A model generated the notes under the pieces. It saw nothing but the letters and a program-made list of their open reading frames with translations. It was not told the DNA's origin and made no database searches. The position numbers were made by a program, and so were the translations under genes. Positions 1 to 9,839 of a stretch of DNA of 64,000 nucleotides are shown here, in pieces; the first letter of the stretch is position 1; every line of letters starts with the position of its first letter. The stretch covers positions 1,029,548 through 1,093,547 of the forward strand of contig NZ_KI911559.1 of NCBI RefSeq assembly GCF_000515255.1, given 5' to 3'. Source of the stretch: Rhodovibrio salinarum DSM 9154. GTDB lineage: Bacteria > Pseudomonadota > Alphaproteobacteria > Kiloniellales > Rhodovibrionaceae.

Positions 1-97
1 GGTTCTCAGCAGGAGGTAATAAATACGCCTTTTGGGCGAGTAAATCATGAAATTCTCGCGTTACGTGATTTGGCTGTGTACTATGAATTTTGATGGG

Positions 98-130
98 ACA
101 CATGCGCATCAAATGCGCGATGACATGTGT
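98..130 (+). repeat. Nested inverted repeat just before the first gene
   Basis: ACACATG (98-104) pairs with CATGTGT (124-130), and inside it GCGCAT (104-109) pairs with ATGCGC (113-118) around a CAA loop. The element ends only 8 bases before the likely ATG of the CHASE2 gene, so as RNA it could cover the start region. Whether it acts as an operator, an RNA hairpin or nothing cannot be told from sequence. Confidence 0.4.
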
Positions 131-138
131 GGGGGGTG

Positions 139-2535
139 ATGGGCGAGCATCAGGGCAGCGGCACACCGAACGCGGCCGGCGGGCAAGGGCAGGGTGGGGA
201 CGCGCGCCAGTGCGCACCCTTTTGGGCCCGTTTTCGCAAAGTGTCGAAACCCCTCGGGATCCTCATTTTATTCTTTCTGTGTGTTGATATCTTCAACCCT
301 TACGGCATCCCCTCAGCAAGCGACAAGCTGTCTAGAGACACTTTTGATGCCATCCTGGCCCCCTGGTACGACACGGGCGAGGGCGCATGGAACCGCCAGG
401 CGGGCCCATCGGATGGGCCAGACACGCCGCAAGACGCGTCGATCGTATTGCTGCTGGACGACAAGAGCCTGAGCTCCAGCCAGCACACTTGGCCGCTGCC
501 CGCGCAGCAGTGGCATTACATGTTGCAGTCGCTCGCGGAAGAGTACCGACCCGCGGCCGTCTTCCTCGACGTGATGTTTACCCACGAACGGCCGGACCCC
601 CGTTTGGCGCCGGACGTTCGGGAAGCCCAGCGTGCACAGATGCCGGCCTGCGATTTTTTCGATACCGATCCAGTTGTCCGGGCCAAAAAGGTCGCCTTGC
701 GAGATTTCATCGAACGAAACGGGGAAGGAAGTGCTCGGGACATTAGTTATGAAACAGCAGGAGCGCGGCTGGTGGGGCTAGTTAAGGCCTCCCATCGTGA
801 CAGTATTTTCCGGTGCCTCAAATATCACTATCGACCGGTTGATGGCCCGACCTACGAGTCACGTTTGATGGATTTGGAACCTGCTGATAGGCGGCATGAT
901 ACCTGGACGGACCCACGTATTCCCCTGATCCAAGCGGTTCCCAATCCAGATGTCATAGGCAAACTCGCACCGCGGTTGTTGAGTGCGGATGTGCCTGGGG
1001 ACTTCGTAGCCGCGAATCGGCAGGTGCACGGGGACTGGGTCCAAGAGGTGCAAGCCGGCTCGAACGCGGATGATGACGTGCAGACATTTCGATGGGCCAG
1101 ATTTTTGCCAGAGCGGCTGCTGATACCAGGGCTGCGGGGCGTCGCGACCCCGGCCGTCGTGCAATTGGAAGTCAATCCGTATGAGCCGGGTGCCATGCCA
1201 CTAAATATAAAGCGGCCATTTTATCGTAAAAATGGTGAGTCGTTCATCGGGAGCCAAGTGACCACACCTGCGGCCGCTGCTGTCGTCGCTTTTTGTCGCC
1301 ATCATCCGAATAGTCTGCTTCCAGGATGCAAGGACCTTCGTGCCGCAGAAAAGGGATCCGAGTGCCAAATCGATACCGTAACAGAGTGCGGTGACTGGGA
1401 CTGGAAGCGGTCATTGTCTCTAAGTTGGGGGCTCAAGCCAGCGGTTACTGAAGAGTACTTCAAATTTGGCGACACAGACGAAAACGGCATAAACGAAAAC
1501 AAGGTCACTTTCCGGTCGAAAGCGGAAAGCTGCGCGTTCCTGCGGGCCGATCTCCATGGCGGCAAAAGCGACATTGGTCGACTGCGCGACACCTTGACCC
1601 GGATGAGTTGGAGCGTCCGGATTGCGTACGTCGGAGCCAATAACCAGGGTCGGGTGATATACGAAAGGTGCTCCTACATTCCGATGCTGATTGCGGATCT
1701 GAACTATTGGCCGGCGCGCCAGACCAAGCTGATGCGCGATCACCCGGATGGGCCGGTCGATCTGGGCGATCTCATCGATGGTCGTGTCGTCTTTATCGGA
1801 ACTAATTTCGATATTCAGAAGGATCGGACCCTCTCGCCGGTGCACGAAACCATGCCCGGCGTTTTCCAGCATGCCATGGCTTTCGACAATTTGTTGCGTG
1901 CCGGCGCTGACTGGCGGTCGCCGGCGGCAGGTGTGGTCAAGGGTTATGTGCCTGATGGCTCTTTACTATACCGTTTCTTGGCCGGGTTTTCTTGGTTGGA
2001 CGTCACAGAGGTTCTGGTCCTGTTTTGCGCCGCGCTCATCGGAATTGTGATGCGCGAGATCGTGACGCCGACGTACCTCGGTCCGGACGGCAAAACATTC
2101 GAAACGCATGAGTCGATGGTAAACGCGGCTTGGGAGCCGATCATCGTTCTAGGATTGGTGATCCTCGCGTTGCTCTTCTTGCTCAACGTTCATACTTGGC
2201 CGATCGGGGACTGGGTGATGATTGTTGCGGGGCTGGTTACCTACTATAACGAACGTTTGCGGGTTGCGGTGCGCGAGGCTGTCTTTTCACTCGTGAGGTG
2301 GGTCTGGGAGAGCCGGCATAAACCAGCCCGTCTGGCGGGGGTGACGATCGTCACTGTTGTACTGGTGACCAGCCTTTTGATCGACCCGTGGCGCACCGCT
2401 GCCGTCCTGTTGCCGGTGATGTTTTGTACACTGCTCTGGTGGGCGGTCAGGCGCCTTTGCATCGCGGTCGCGGTGTGGCGTGCGCAGCAAGCGTCCAAAC
2501 GCACTTCTAATCCTGTTGAAGGAGAGGCTTCATGA
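139..2535 (+). CDS. CHASE2-domain membrane sensor protein lacking an output domain
   Basis: About 798 residues. A membrane segment near residues 40-55 precedes a large extracytoplasmic CHASE2-like region (roughly 60-620). The region opens with the typical DASIVLLLDDKSL strand and closes with VVFIGTNF and the PGVFQHAMAFDNLL block. Several C-terminal membrane helices follow (roughly 630-780). CHASE2 is a periplasmic sensor domain normally followed by a cyclase, kinase or GGDEF output, but here the protein ends after the helices. Any signal must therefore pass through the membrane part or a partner. It overlaps the next gene by four bases (ATGA), so it is probably cotranscribed with the small exported protein and the M48 lipoprotein. 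The ATG at 139 is chosen; GTG at 127 is also possible and no good ribosome site decides. Base composition is more AT-rich than most of the window. Confidence 0.75.
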   Translation: MGEHQGSGTPNAAGGQGQGGDARQCAPFWARFRKVSKPLGILILFFLCVDIFNPYGIPSASDKLSRDTFDAILAPWYDTGEGAWNRQAGPSDGPDTPQDASIVLLLDDKSLSSSQHTWPLPAQQWHYMLQSLAEEYRPAAVFLDVMFTHERPDPRLAPDVREAQRAQMPACDFFDTDPVVRAKKVALRDFIERNGEGSARDISYETAGARLVGLVKASHRDSIFRCLKYHYRPVDGPTYESRLMDLEPADRRHDTWTDPRIPLIQAVPNPDVIGKLAPRLLSADVPGDFVAANRQVHGDWVQEVQAGSNADDDVQTFRWARFLPERLLIPGLRGVATPAVVQLEVNPYEPGAMPLNIKRPFYRKNGESFIGSQVTTPAAAAVVAFCRHHPNSLLPGCKDLRAAEKGSECQIDTVTECGDWDWKRSLSLSWGLKPAVTEEYFKFGDTDENGINENKVTFRSKAESCAFLRADLHGGKSDIGRLRDTLTRMSWSVRIAYVGANNQGRVIYERCSYIPMLIADLNYWPARQTKLMRDHPDGPVDLGDLIDGRVVFIGTNFDIQKDRTLSPVHETMPGVFQHAMAFDNLLRAGADWRSPAAGVVKGYVPDGSLLYRFLAGFSWLDVTEVLVLFCAALIGIVMREIVTPTYLGPDGKTFETHESMVNAAWEPIIVLGLVILALLFLLNVHTWPIGDWVMIVAGLVTYYNERLRVAVREAVFSLVRWVWESRHKPARLAGVTIVTVVLVTSLLIDPWRTAAVLLPVMFCTLLWWAVRRLCIAVAVWRAQQASKRTSNPVEGEAS

Positions 2536-2951
2536 TCCGTCTTAGCGTCGTCTGGTCCGCCGTTGCCGTTCTTTCTACCGGCCTGGCTGTCGGCAGCGTT
2601 TCGGCGGCTGATGGCTACAGCGACCATCTGATCAAAGGCTTCGACAAGCCGGCGATGCGTGACTTCGATCCGGAGAAGCGGATTCCCGTCGGTAAAGTCC
2701 TGGCCAGCGAGATCGTGCAGAAGCCAGCGTCAGGCGGAACGGGAGTGATCGTCGAGCTGCGCAGCGCGGACGACCTGGTGTGTCTGCGGCTGAAGCCGGA
2801 GGCCGGGCGCCCGGAGGCTTGTGTCATCGCCGCGGTGCTCAGTCCCTGCGTATGCGACTACGAAGTGGCGAGTGTGGCCCAAAAACAGTCCGGGATCGGC
2901 GGCCTCTCCGGTGTCGTGACCCCGAACGGGGGTGCGTGCAGCTGCGACTGA
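2532..2951 (+). CDS. Small exported cysteine-rich protein, function unknown
   Basis: This 139-residue protein has a clear Sec signal peptide (cut probably after VSAA or SA near residues 24-26). The mature part holds six cysteines in its C-terminal half, including a CVCD motif and a terminal CSCD motif, which suggests disulfides or metal binding in the periplasm. No family is recognised. The start ATG overlaps the stop of the CHASE2 gene, with AAGGAGAGG as ribosome site, and the M48 lipoprotein follows about 50 bases later. Tight coupling suggests it works with the CHASE2 protein, but that is inference. Confidence 0.7.
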   Translation: MIRLSVVWSAVAVLSTGLAVGSVSAADGYSDHLIKGFDKPAMRDFDPEKRIPVGKVLASEIVQKPASGGTGVIVELRSADDLVCLRLKPEAGRPEACVIAAVLSPCVCDYEVASVAQKQSGIGGLSGVVTPNGGACSCD

Positions 2952-3002
2952 TCGGTGGCGATCCGGCCCACCACGGTTTTCAGGTCAATCAGGAGCTTTG
3001 CC

Positions 3003-4754
3003 GTGACTTACACGAAAATGGGCCGGACGGCTGCGGTCGCCGGGTTGTTTGCCATCGCGGCGTTGACCGGATGCGTGGCGGGCTCCGATGGGCGTGCGCC
3101 GGCCGCGCCGGAGATTGCCATGATCGACACCCGTCTCGATCCCGGGACGAAAGCGGATGGTGCCGGACAAGTCGTTCGTGCGGGCAGTTATGACGTGCCA
3201 CGCGGGCTTTATCGCCTGGAGGGGCGCGATCAGGTCCTGCTACGAAGTCCAGAGATGGACGGTTATCTGCGCTCGATCCTGAACCGTTTGGCGCAGCCGA
3301 TCACGGCGGCGGACTACACCGGAGAGGTTGGCATTTTCGCCACCTCGGAGCCGTCGTTCATTGCCGTCACCACGCCGGCGAACGAGGTCTTCGTCTCAAT
3401 GGCCGCGCTGGAGCAGGTGGGGAACGAGGAGCAGCTCGCATTTCTGCTGGCGCACGAATTGAGCCACGTAGTCCGACAGGACAGTGAACGCACGGAGGCC
3501 ATGGGCGCCCAGGATCAAACTGCCGTGCGCGTACTTCAGCTCACCAAATTTGAAACCGACCAGGCGACCCGGTCCCAGAGCGTCGTGGAAGGCGACCCCG
3601 ACGAAGCCCGCAAGGTTCTGGAGCTGCGCCGGAAGATCGCGATCACCGTGCACAGTCTCCAATTGGTCCTGGAAAATAACATTGGCCCCGCCTGGACGCT
3701 GCAGCAGGAACAGATCGCGGACAAGGCGGCCGCGGATTTGATGTACAAGGCGGGCTACAACCCCCTGAATGCGACGGCGATCTTCGGCATGCTGGGCGAG
3801 GCCGAATCCAAGCGACACGCCGAGGTGGAGCGCCATCTCAAGGAATTGACCCGTCTGGTCGGCGAACTGGTCGCATTGCGGGAGGACGATCCTTACTTGG
3901 CTCGGCTGAAGGGCGTTGGCGTTACTTTAGGCTCTGAAGCGTTCGGTGGTCTGATGGATATGTTCCGGACCGATCCCTATGATTCCGCCGAAGACCGACG
4001 TGAGGCCTTCGAGGCCTATGTTAACGCGCGCTATGGGCTGGACCTCCCCGGTCTGGGCCGGCTGGACGCACTCAAGCGCGTTCGGGCGCGTGACACAGGT
4101 TACGCGCGCGTGCGCGAGAGCATCGTGCGCGCCCGACAGGCGGAAACCGCGTTCGACGACGCCTACGTGGACGCGAGTGACAGGCGTGGCGAGGGCATCG
4201 AGAAGAGCGTTGAGATCGCCTTGACGGCCATCTCCGGGGCTGGCAGCGACGTCGGGCTGCCCCGGCTGGTGTTCCACCGGATCCGGAAGGAAACTGGCGA
4301 TCAGCGTCGCGCTTTGCTCAACTTGGAAAGCATTCTAGGCCGGCCCGAACTGGGCCCTGCGCCCGCGATTACCACGGCCCTGTACTATGCCGAGACCGGT
4401 GAACGGAAGCGGGCGTCCGAAATCGTGGACGAACTGTCGACCCGGTATGGGGCCGAGGCGCTTTATCCAGTCGCCTACGACGTCAACTCGGTGCTGGGGG
4501 AGCGTGAGGAAGCCGCGCGCATTCTCAAGACCTGCCTGGATACGGTGAGCAACCGATATATCCGGCTCAAATGCCGGGCGCGGGAACAGATCGAAACGGA
4601 AGAGTCGGACGAGGCGACCGTTATGGCCAAGCCGGCCGGGTCACACGGGGCGGACGCACCGGCGTCGTCCGAGCGTGCAAGTCCGAACGCGTCGAGTGAA
4701 CCGGGGGATCCAGCCAGCGCTTTAATGGAAGGCGTGAAGGGCCTGTTCAATTGA
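3003..4754 (+). CDS. M48-family metalloprotease lipoprotein with TPR-like C-terminus (BepA-like)
   Basis: The GTG at 3003 follows an AGGAG ribosome site at the right distance and gives 583 residues starting with a lipoprotein signal (lipobox LTGC, Cys24). This is preferred over the upstream in-frame GTG at 2955. The zinc motif HELSH is at about residues 151-155, and the third ligand lies in the EQIADKAAADLMYKAGYNP helix typical of M48 peptidases. The C-terminal part is helical and repeat-like, as in BepA, the periplasmic protease/chaperone of outer-membrane assembly. Predicted location is the periplasmic face of the inner or outer membrane. It is third in a likely operon with the CHASE2 sensor and the cysteine-rich protein. 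Its substrate is unknown. Confidence 0.85.
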   Translation: MTYTKMGRTAAVAGLFAIAALTGCVAGSDGRAPAAPEIAMIDTRLDPGTKADGAGQVVRAGSYDVPRGLYRLEGRDQVLLRSPEMDGYLRSILNRLAQPITAADYTGEVGIFATSEPSFIAVTTPANEVFVSMAALEQVGNEEQLAFLLAHELSHVVRQDSERTEAMGAQDQTAVRVLQLTKFETDQATRSQSVVEGDPDEARKVLELRRKIAITVHSLQLVLENNIGPAWTLQQEQIADKAAADLMYKAGYNPLNATAIFGMLGEAESKRHAEVERHLKELTRLVGELVALREDDPYLARLKGVGVTLGSEAFGGLMDMFRTDPYDSAEDRREAFEAYVNARYGLDLPGLGRLDALKRVRARDTGYARVRESIVRARQAETAFDDAYVDASDRRGEGIEKSVEIALTAISGAGSDVGLPRLVFHRIRKETGDQRRALLNLESILGRPELGPAPAITTALYYAETGERKRASEIVDELSTRYGAEALYPVAYDVNSVLGEREEAARILKTCLDTVSNRYIRLKCRAREQIETEESDEATVMAKPAGSHGADAPASSERASPNASSEPGDPASALMEGVKGLFN

Positions 4755-4780
4755 CCCGGAGGGGCTCGGTCCATGGCGTT

Positions 4781-4839
4781 GTCTGGACCCCGGCGCAACC
4801 GGTTGCCTGCAAGCCGCCAGCGACCACCGGAGTCCAGAC
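4781..4839. terminator. Inverted repeat between convergent genes, likely bidirectional terminator
   Basis: The arm 4781-4793 (GTCTGGACCCCGG) pairs with 4827-4839 with one mismatch, and the loop holds a second perfect palindrome GCAACCGGTTGC (4795-4806). It lies between the M48 gene and usg, which converge. There is no long T run, so termination strength is uncertain. Confidence 0.45.
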
Positions 4840-4852
4840 GCCGGAGGCTTGG

Positions 4853-5119
4853 TTATTGCAGCGTATAGTGCGCGTCGACGACGCGGATGTCGTCGGGAGC
4901 GACCAGCTCGCGGCTGGCAACGCGGACGGAGTGCAGTTCGCCGTCCAGGTTTTCGCGCCAGAAGGTCAGGAAGCCGTGCAGAACAGGGTATTTCGGGATC
5001 AGGTCGTAGTCCTGCCAGATAAAGGTCTGCAGCAGGCTGGGGTGATCCGGTAGGCGGTAGAAAATCTCCGCGACCGTCAGGCGGTAGCCGTCGAGCTGCT
5101 TGCCCAGGCGACGTGCCAT
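4853..5119 (-). CDS. usg: Usg family protein
   Basis: The 88-residue product MARRLGKQLDGYRL... carries the conserved core of the alphaproteobacterial Usg family: GYRLTVAEIFYRLPDHP, then FIWQDYDLIPKYPVLHGFL, FWRENLDGELHSVRV and a VDAHYTL end. Family members are small cytoplasmic proteins of unknown biochemical role; the name comes from a location upstream of trp genes in some species. Two adjacent ATGs occur. The second, at 5119, is chosen because GGAGG lies six bases before it. No trp genes lie nearby; the neighbour is groESL on the other strand. Confidence 0.8.
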   Translation of the reverse strand: MARRLGKQLDGYRLTVAEIFYRLPDHPSLLQTFIWQDYDLIPKYPVLHGFLTFWRENLDGELHSVRVASRELVAPDDIRVVDAHYTLQ

Positions 5120-5377
5120 CATGCACCTCCAACACCGTTGGGCGGTCCGGACAGGCACATGGCATCAGGTCAGGTGGCATCAGGTCGTTGGGATGCGACC
5201 AGACCGCCTGCCTGCGCGGGACCGCATTTCTTTAGGATGCCGCACGTGCTGGGGTTGGCAAGAAAAAAGTGTTTCGCCTCAGGCGTTTGGCAGCCGCACC
5301 TGCGGAGTGCTGCCAGTCCAGTGAGGTCGGCGACTTGAACGGATAAATCCCTATGCACTTTTTTGTGTGCATGTGAC

Positions 5378-5406
5378 TTGACTTGGATCGTGCGGCTCCT
5401 TAGCTG
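5378..5406 (+). promoter_or_regulatory. Possible sigma-70-type promoter of groESL
   Basis: TTGACT at 5378-5383 is a good -35 hexamer. With 17 bases spacing the -10 would be TAGCTG (5401-5406), which is weak. The position fits, because the CIRCE operator starts two bases downstream, where HrcA would block transcription start. The rest of the gap from usg to groES (5120-5586) shows no gene. Confidence 0.4.
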
Positions 5407-5407
5407 A

Positions 5408-5434
5408 TTAGCACTCCTCGGGGGAGAGTGCTAA
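5408..5434 (+). promoter_or_regulatory. CIRCE operator (HrcA binding site)
   Basis: This is a perfect copy of the CIRCE consensus: TTAGCACTC (5408-5416), nine-base spacer, GAGTGCTAA (5426-5434). It sits about 150 bases before groES. CIRCE is bound by the heat-shock repressor HrcA, which is itself activated by GroEL, giving feedback control of chaperonin level. hrcA is not in this window. Confidence 0.96.
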
Positions 5435-5586
5435 CGCCCGGCGGGCAGATGGCGCTGGCCGCCGATAGGCTCGCCCGCGACCGAGGGGATTGGCGTCTAG
5501 AAACCGCGTTCGCTTCATAGAAACCGCGCATCCGCTGAAAACGGGGCCGGGAAGGGGCGCAAGACTTGGTAGGGAGAGACCAGAAG

Positions 5587-5901
5587 ATGAAATTCCGTCC
5601 ACTGCACGACCGCGTTGTGGTCAAGCGTCTTGAGCAGGATGAGAAGACCACCGGCGGAATCATCATTCCGGATACGGCGAAGGAAAAGCCGATGCAGGGC
5701 GAAGTGCTCGCCGTCGGCCCCGGCGCCAAGGACGAGCAGGGCGCCGTCCAGCCGCTCGACGTCAAGGTCGGCGACACCGTGCTGTTCGGCAAGTGGTCGG
5801 GCACCGAGGTCACGGTCGACGGTCAGGATGTCCTGATCATGAAGGAATCCGACATCATGGGCGTCCTCGAAGGTCAGGCCGCGGGCAAGAAGGCCGCGTA
5901 A
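5587..5901 (+). CDS. groES: Co-chaperonin GroES
   Basis: A 104-residue protein with the full Cpn10 fold signature: [13 protein letters not shown] at the start, the mobile loop [17 protein letters not shown], then GEVLAVGPG and [11 protein letters not shown]. GroES caps the GroEL ring during ATP-driven protein folding in the cytoplasm. The ATG at 5587 follows a GGAGAGACC ribosome site; the in-frame extension upstream is not conserved. It is first gene of the CIRCE-controlled operon, 72 bases before groEL. Confidence 0.98.
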   Translation: MKFRPLHDRVVVKRLEQDEKTTGGIIIPDTAKEKPMQGEVLAVGPGAKDEQGAVQPLDVKVGDTVLFGKWSGTEVTVDGQDVLIMKESDIMGVLEGQAAGKKAA

Positions 5902-5961
5902 CGCGCCGCCCGCCCGATCCGCTTCACGAGAACAAAACGTCAATATATTTCCGAAAAGTAG

Positions 5962-7614
<1,653 letters not shown>

Positions 7615-7637
7615 GCCATCCCTGAATTCGGCACCCC

Positions 7638-7673
7638 AGGGCCGTGGAGGGCAACCTCCACGGCCCTTTTTCT
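7638..7673 (+). terminator. Rho-independent terminator of groESL
   Basis: A perfect 13-bp stem AGGGCCGTGGAGG (7638-7650) with its complement (7655-7667), a GCAA tetraloop and a following T run (TTTTTCT). It lies 23 bases after the groEL stop. Confidence 0.93.
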
Positions 7674-7879
7674 ATGCGGCGGGCAGGAAAGTCCTAAGGC
7701 TCAATATCTAGCGGGTGTGGCGCGATTATCCACAGGATCATGAGCGCACACTTGTTGCGTCCCTGAATCGATCCTGGCACTGTCAAAATATGGTGGTCGG
7801 CGAGTGGGGCCTGTCGACATCTGGCCCTCGTCGCATCGCCGCGACCAGTGGCCGCATTGGTGGGAGCACGCGCCACGCC

Positions 7880-8383
7880 ATGACCTCTCTTCTACGCCTG
7901 AACGAGCTCGACCCGGGCAACCCGATCGATCTGTTGGAGGAGTTGGTTTCCGCCAACGACTGGGTGTTCGACCGTCCGAGCGACGAGGAACTAGCCATCC
8001 AGGTTCAGGGTAAGTGGGTGGCCTATCACCTCTGGACCGTCTGGCATGCCCACATGCGGGCGATGTCGTTCGCCTGCCACTTCGATTTCCGAATCCCGGA
8101 GGCCAAGCGCCGGGAGGCGCGGGAGTTGATCGCGCGGTTCAACGAGACGCTCTGGCTCGGCCATTTCGACTTCGTCAGCGAGGATGGCTCGGTACTGTTC
8201 CGTCATACCATCCCGCTGCGCGGTACCGCCGGCGCGAGCGTCGAGCAGCTAGAAGACCTGGTGGACACCGCCGTTGCGGAGTGCGAGCGTTTCTATCCGG
8301 CCCTGCAACTCGTCGTCTGGGGCGGTCAGGCGACCGGCGATGCCTTGGCCGCTGCGCTGATGGAAACCGTCGGCGAGGCGTAA
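7880..8383 (+). CDS. YbjN domain-containing protein
   Basis: A 167-residue protein similar to the alphaproteobacterial YbjN-domain family often found just before proC. Recognisable parts are the start LNPIDLLEELVSANDW-like block, ISIQGKW-type strand (here AIQVQGKWVAYHLW) and a C-terminal LEDLVDTAVAECERFYPALQLVVWGG helix-strand. The family has a type-III-secretion-chaperone-like fold and an unclear sensory role. The ATG at 7880 is chosen because homologous sequence starts there. An upstream in-frame extension to 7715 looks non-coding. Confidence 0.75.
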   Translation: MTSLLRLNELDPGNPIDLLEELVSANDWVFDRPSDEELAIQVQGKWVAYHLWTVWHAHMRAMSFACHFDFRIPEAKRREARELIARFNETLWLGHFDFVSEDGSVLFRHTIPLRGTAGASVEQLEDLVDTAVAECERFYPALQLVVWGGQATGDALAAALMETVGEA

Positions 8384-8477
8384 GGCGCGGGGCGGGGCAG
8401 CACGGCGCTCCCTTCAAGCGGAGGGATCGTGCTGGGCTGCTTTGAGGGAACGGTCCACACGCAGGAGGCACTGCGAG

Positions 8478-9296
8478 ATGACCAGCGAACGGCCACTGCT
8501 CTTGGTGGGTGGTGGCAAGATGGGCGGGGCGATGGTGCAGGGCTGGCTTGCCCGCGGCACGTCGCCCGGCCGTATCCATGTCGTCGACCCCAGTGCGGAC
8601 AACCGCCGGCCGTTGGCTGATCAGGGGGTCAACGCCGTCCCGGCGATCGACGACTTGGGCGAAGGTCTGGACCCGGAGGTCGTGATCCTGGCCGTGAAGC
8701 CGCAGGTGATGGGCGAGGTGGCACCGTCCTACGCCCGCTTCGTGGCGCCCGGCACGGTGTTCCTATCGATCGCCGCCGGCAAGACGATCGGCTTTTTCGA
8801 AGAGATTCTGGGCGCGCAGGCCGCCATCGTGCGGTCGATTCCGAACACGCCGTCGGCTGTCGGGCGGGGCATGACGGTCGCCTGCGCGAACGCGAACGTC
8901 ACCGCCGAGCAAAAGGACAGCTGCGACGCGCTGCTGCGCGGGGTCGGCGAGACCGGCTGGGTCGAGGACGAATCGCTGATCGACGTGGTGACCGCCGTGG
9001 CCGGCAGTGGTCCGGCCTATGTCTTCTACCTGATCGAATGCCTGGCTCAGGCCGGAATCGACCAGGGCCTGCCGGAAGAGCTCGCGCGCACGTGCGCCGG
9101 GCAGATGGTTGCCGGGGCGGGTGAGCTATACCGCCAGTCGGGCGAGACGGCGGAGCAGCTGCGCAAGAACGTCACCTCGCCCAAGGGCACGACCGAGGCG
9201 GCGCTCAACGTGCTGATGGCGGCCGATGGGCTGCGCCCGTTGATCGGTCGCACGGTCGAAGCCGCTGCCCGGCGCAGCCGCGAACTGGCGGGCTAG
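8478..9296 (+). CDS. proC: Pyrroline-5-carboxylate reductase
   Basis: This 272-residue enzyme reduces 1-pyrroline-5-carboxylate to proline with NAD(P)H, the last step of proline synthesis in the cytoplasm. The N-terminal Rossmann motif is LLLVGGGKMGGAM. The C-terminal half holds the family signature GSGPAYVFYLIECL and the KNVTSPKGTTEAAL segment. The ATG at 8478 has AGGAGG nine bases before it, so the longer reading from 8442 is not used. It follows the YbjN gene by 94 bases and precedes the YbaK gene by seven, suggesting cotranscription. Confidence 0.95.
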   Translation: MTSERPLLLVGGGKMGGAMVQGWLARGTSPGRIHVVDPSADNRRPLADQGVNAVPAIDDLGEGLDPEVVILAVKPQVMGEVAPSYARFVAPGTVFLSIAAGKTIGFFEEILGAQAAIVRSIPNTPSAVGRGMTVACANANVTAEQKDSCDALLRGVGETGWVEDESLIDVVTAVAGSGPAYVFYLIECLAQAGIDQGLPEELARTCAGQMVAGAGELYRQSGETAEQLRKNVTSPKGTTEAALNVLMAADGLRPLIGRTVEAAARRSRELAG

Positions 9297-9303
9297 TTCG
9301 CGC

Positions 9304-9789
9304 ATGGACACGCCGAAACTGAAGGGCAGCGTCAAGCGGGTGCACGACACACTGGTCGCGGGCGGCTGGCCGGCCGATCTGCGTAAGGTCGACCCTAGCG
9401 CCAGGACCAGCGAGGGCGCGGCCGCCGAGGTTGGCTGCACGGTCGCGCAGATCGCCAAGTCCTTGGTGTTTAAAGGCGCGGAGAGCGGCAAGGCCGTCCT
9501 GGTGGTCGCCAGCGGGGCCAACACGGTCGATCCGACCCGGGTCGAGGCGTTGATCGGCGAAGCGACCGAACGCGCCGACGCGGCCTTCGTCCGCCAGGCG
9601 ACCGGCTTCGCCATCGGCGGTGTCGCGCCCGTCGGTCATACGGCCGAAATCGTCTGCGCGCTCGACGAAGACCTGCTGGGGTTCGACGAAATCTGGGCCG
9701 CCGGCGGCGCCCCCGACGTCGTCTTCCCGCTCGATCCGCATGAACTGCCCACGATGACCGGCGGGATCGTGGGGCGGGTCAAGGCTTGA
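9304..9789 (+). CDS. YbaK/EbsC family aminoacyl-tRNA deacylase-like protein
   Basis: This 161-residue protein matches the YbaK/ProX-type editing domain: a lysine in IAKSLVFKG, the FAIGGVAPVGH loop, and a terminal ELPTMTGGIVGRV region. Family members hydrolyse mischarged tRNA such as Cys-tRNA(Pro) or Ala-tRNA(Pro). The substrate of this member cannot be read from sequence. It starts seven bases after proC, so an operon with proline synthesis is likely. Confidence 0.85.
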   Translation: MDTPKLKGSVKRVHDTLVAGGWPADLRKVDPSARTSEGAAAEVGCTVAQIAKSLVFKGAESGKAVLVVASGANTVDPTRVEALIGEATERADAAFVRQATGFAIGGVAPVGHTAEIVCALDEDLLGFDEIWAAGGAPDVVFPLDPHELPTMTGGIVGRVKA

Positions 9790-9816
9790 GAGCCACGGGT
9801 ACGCACCCGTGGCTCT
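9789..9816. terminator. Hairpin between convergent ybaK-like and dehydrogenase genes
   Basis: A perfect 12-bp stem AGAGCCACGGGT / ACCCGTGGCTCT with an ACGC loop, starting at the stop codon of the YbaK gene. No T run follows on either strand, but its place between convergent genes suggests a shared transcription end. Confidence 0.65.
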
Positions 9817-9839
9817 CCGCTCTTCCGTCCTGTCGCGCT

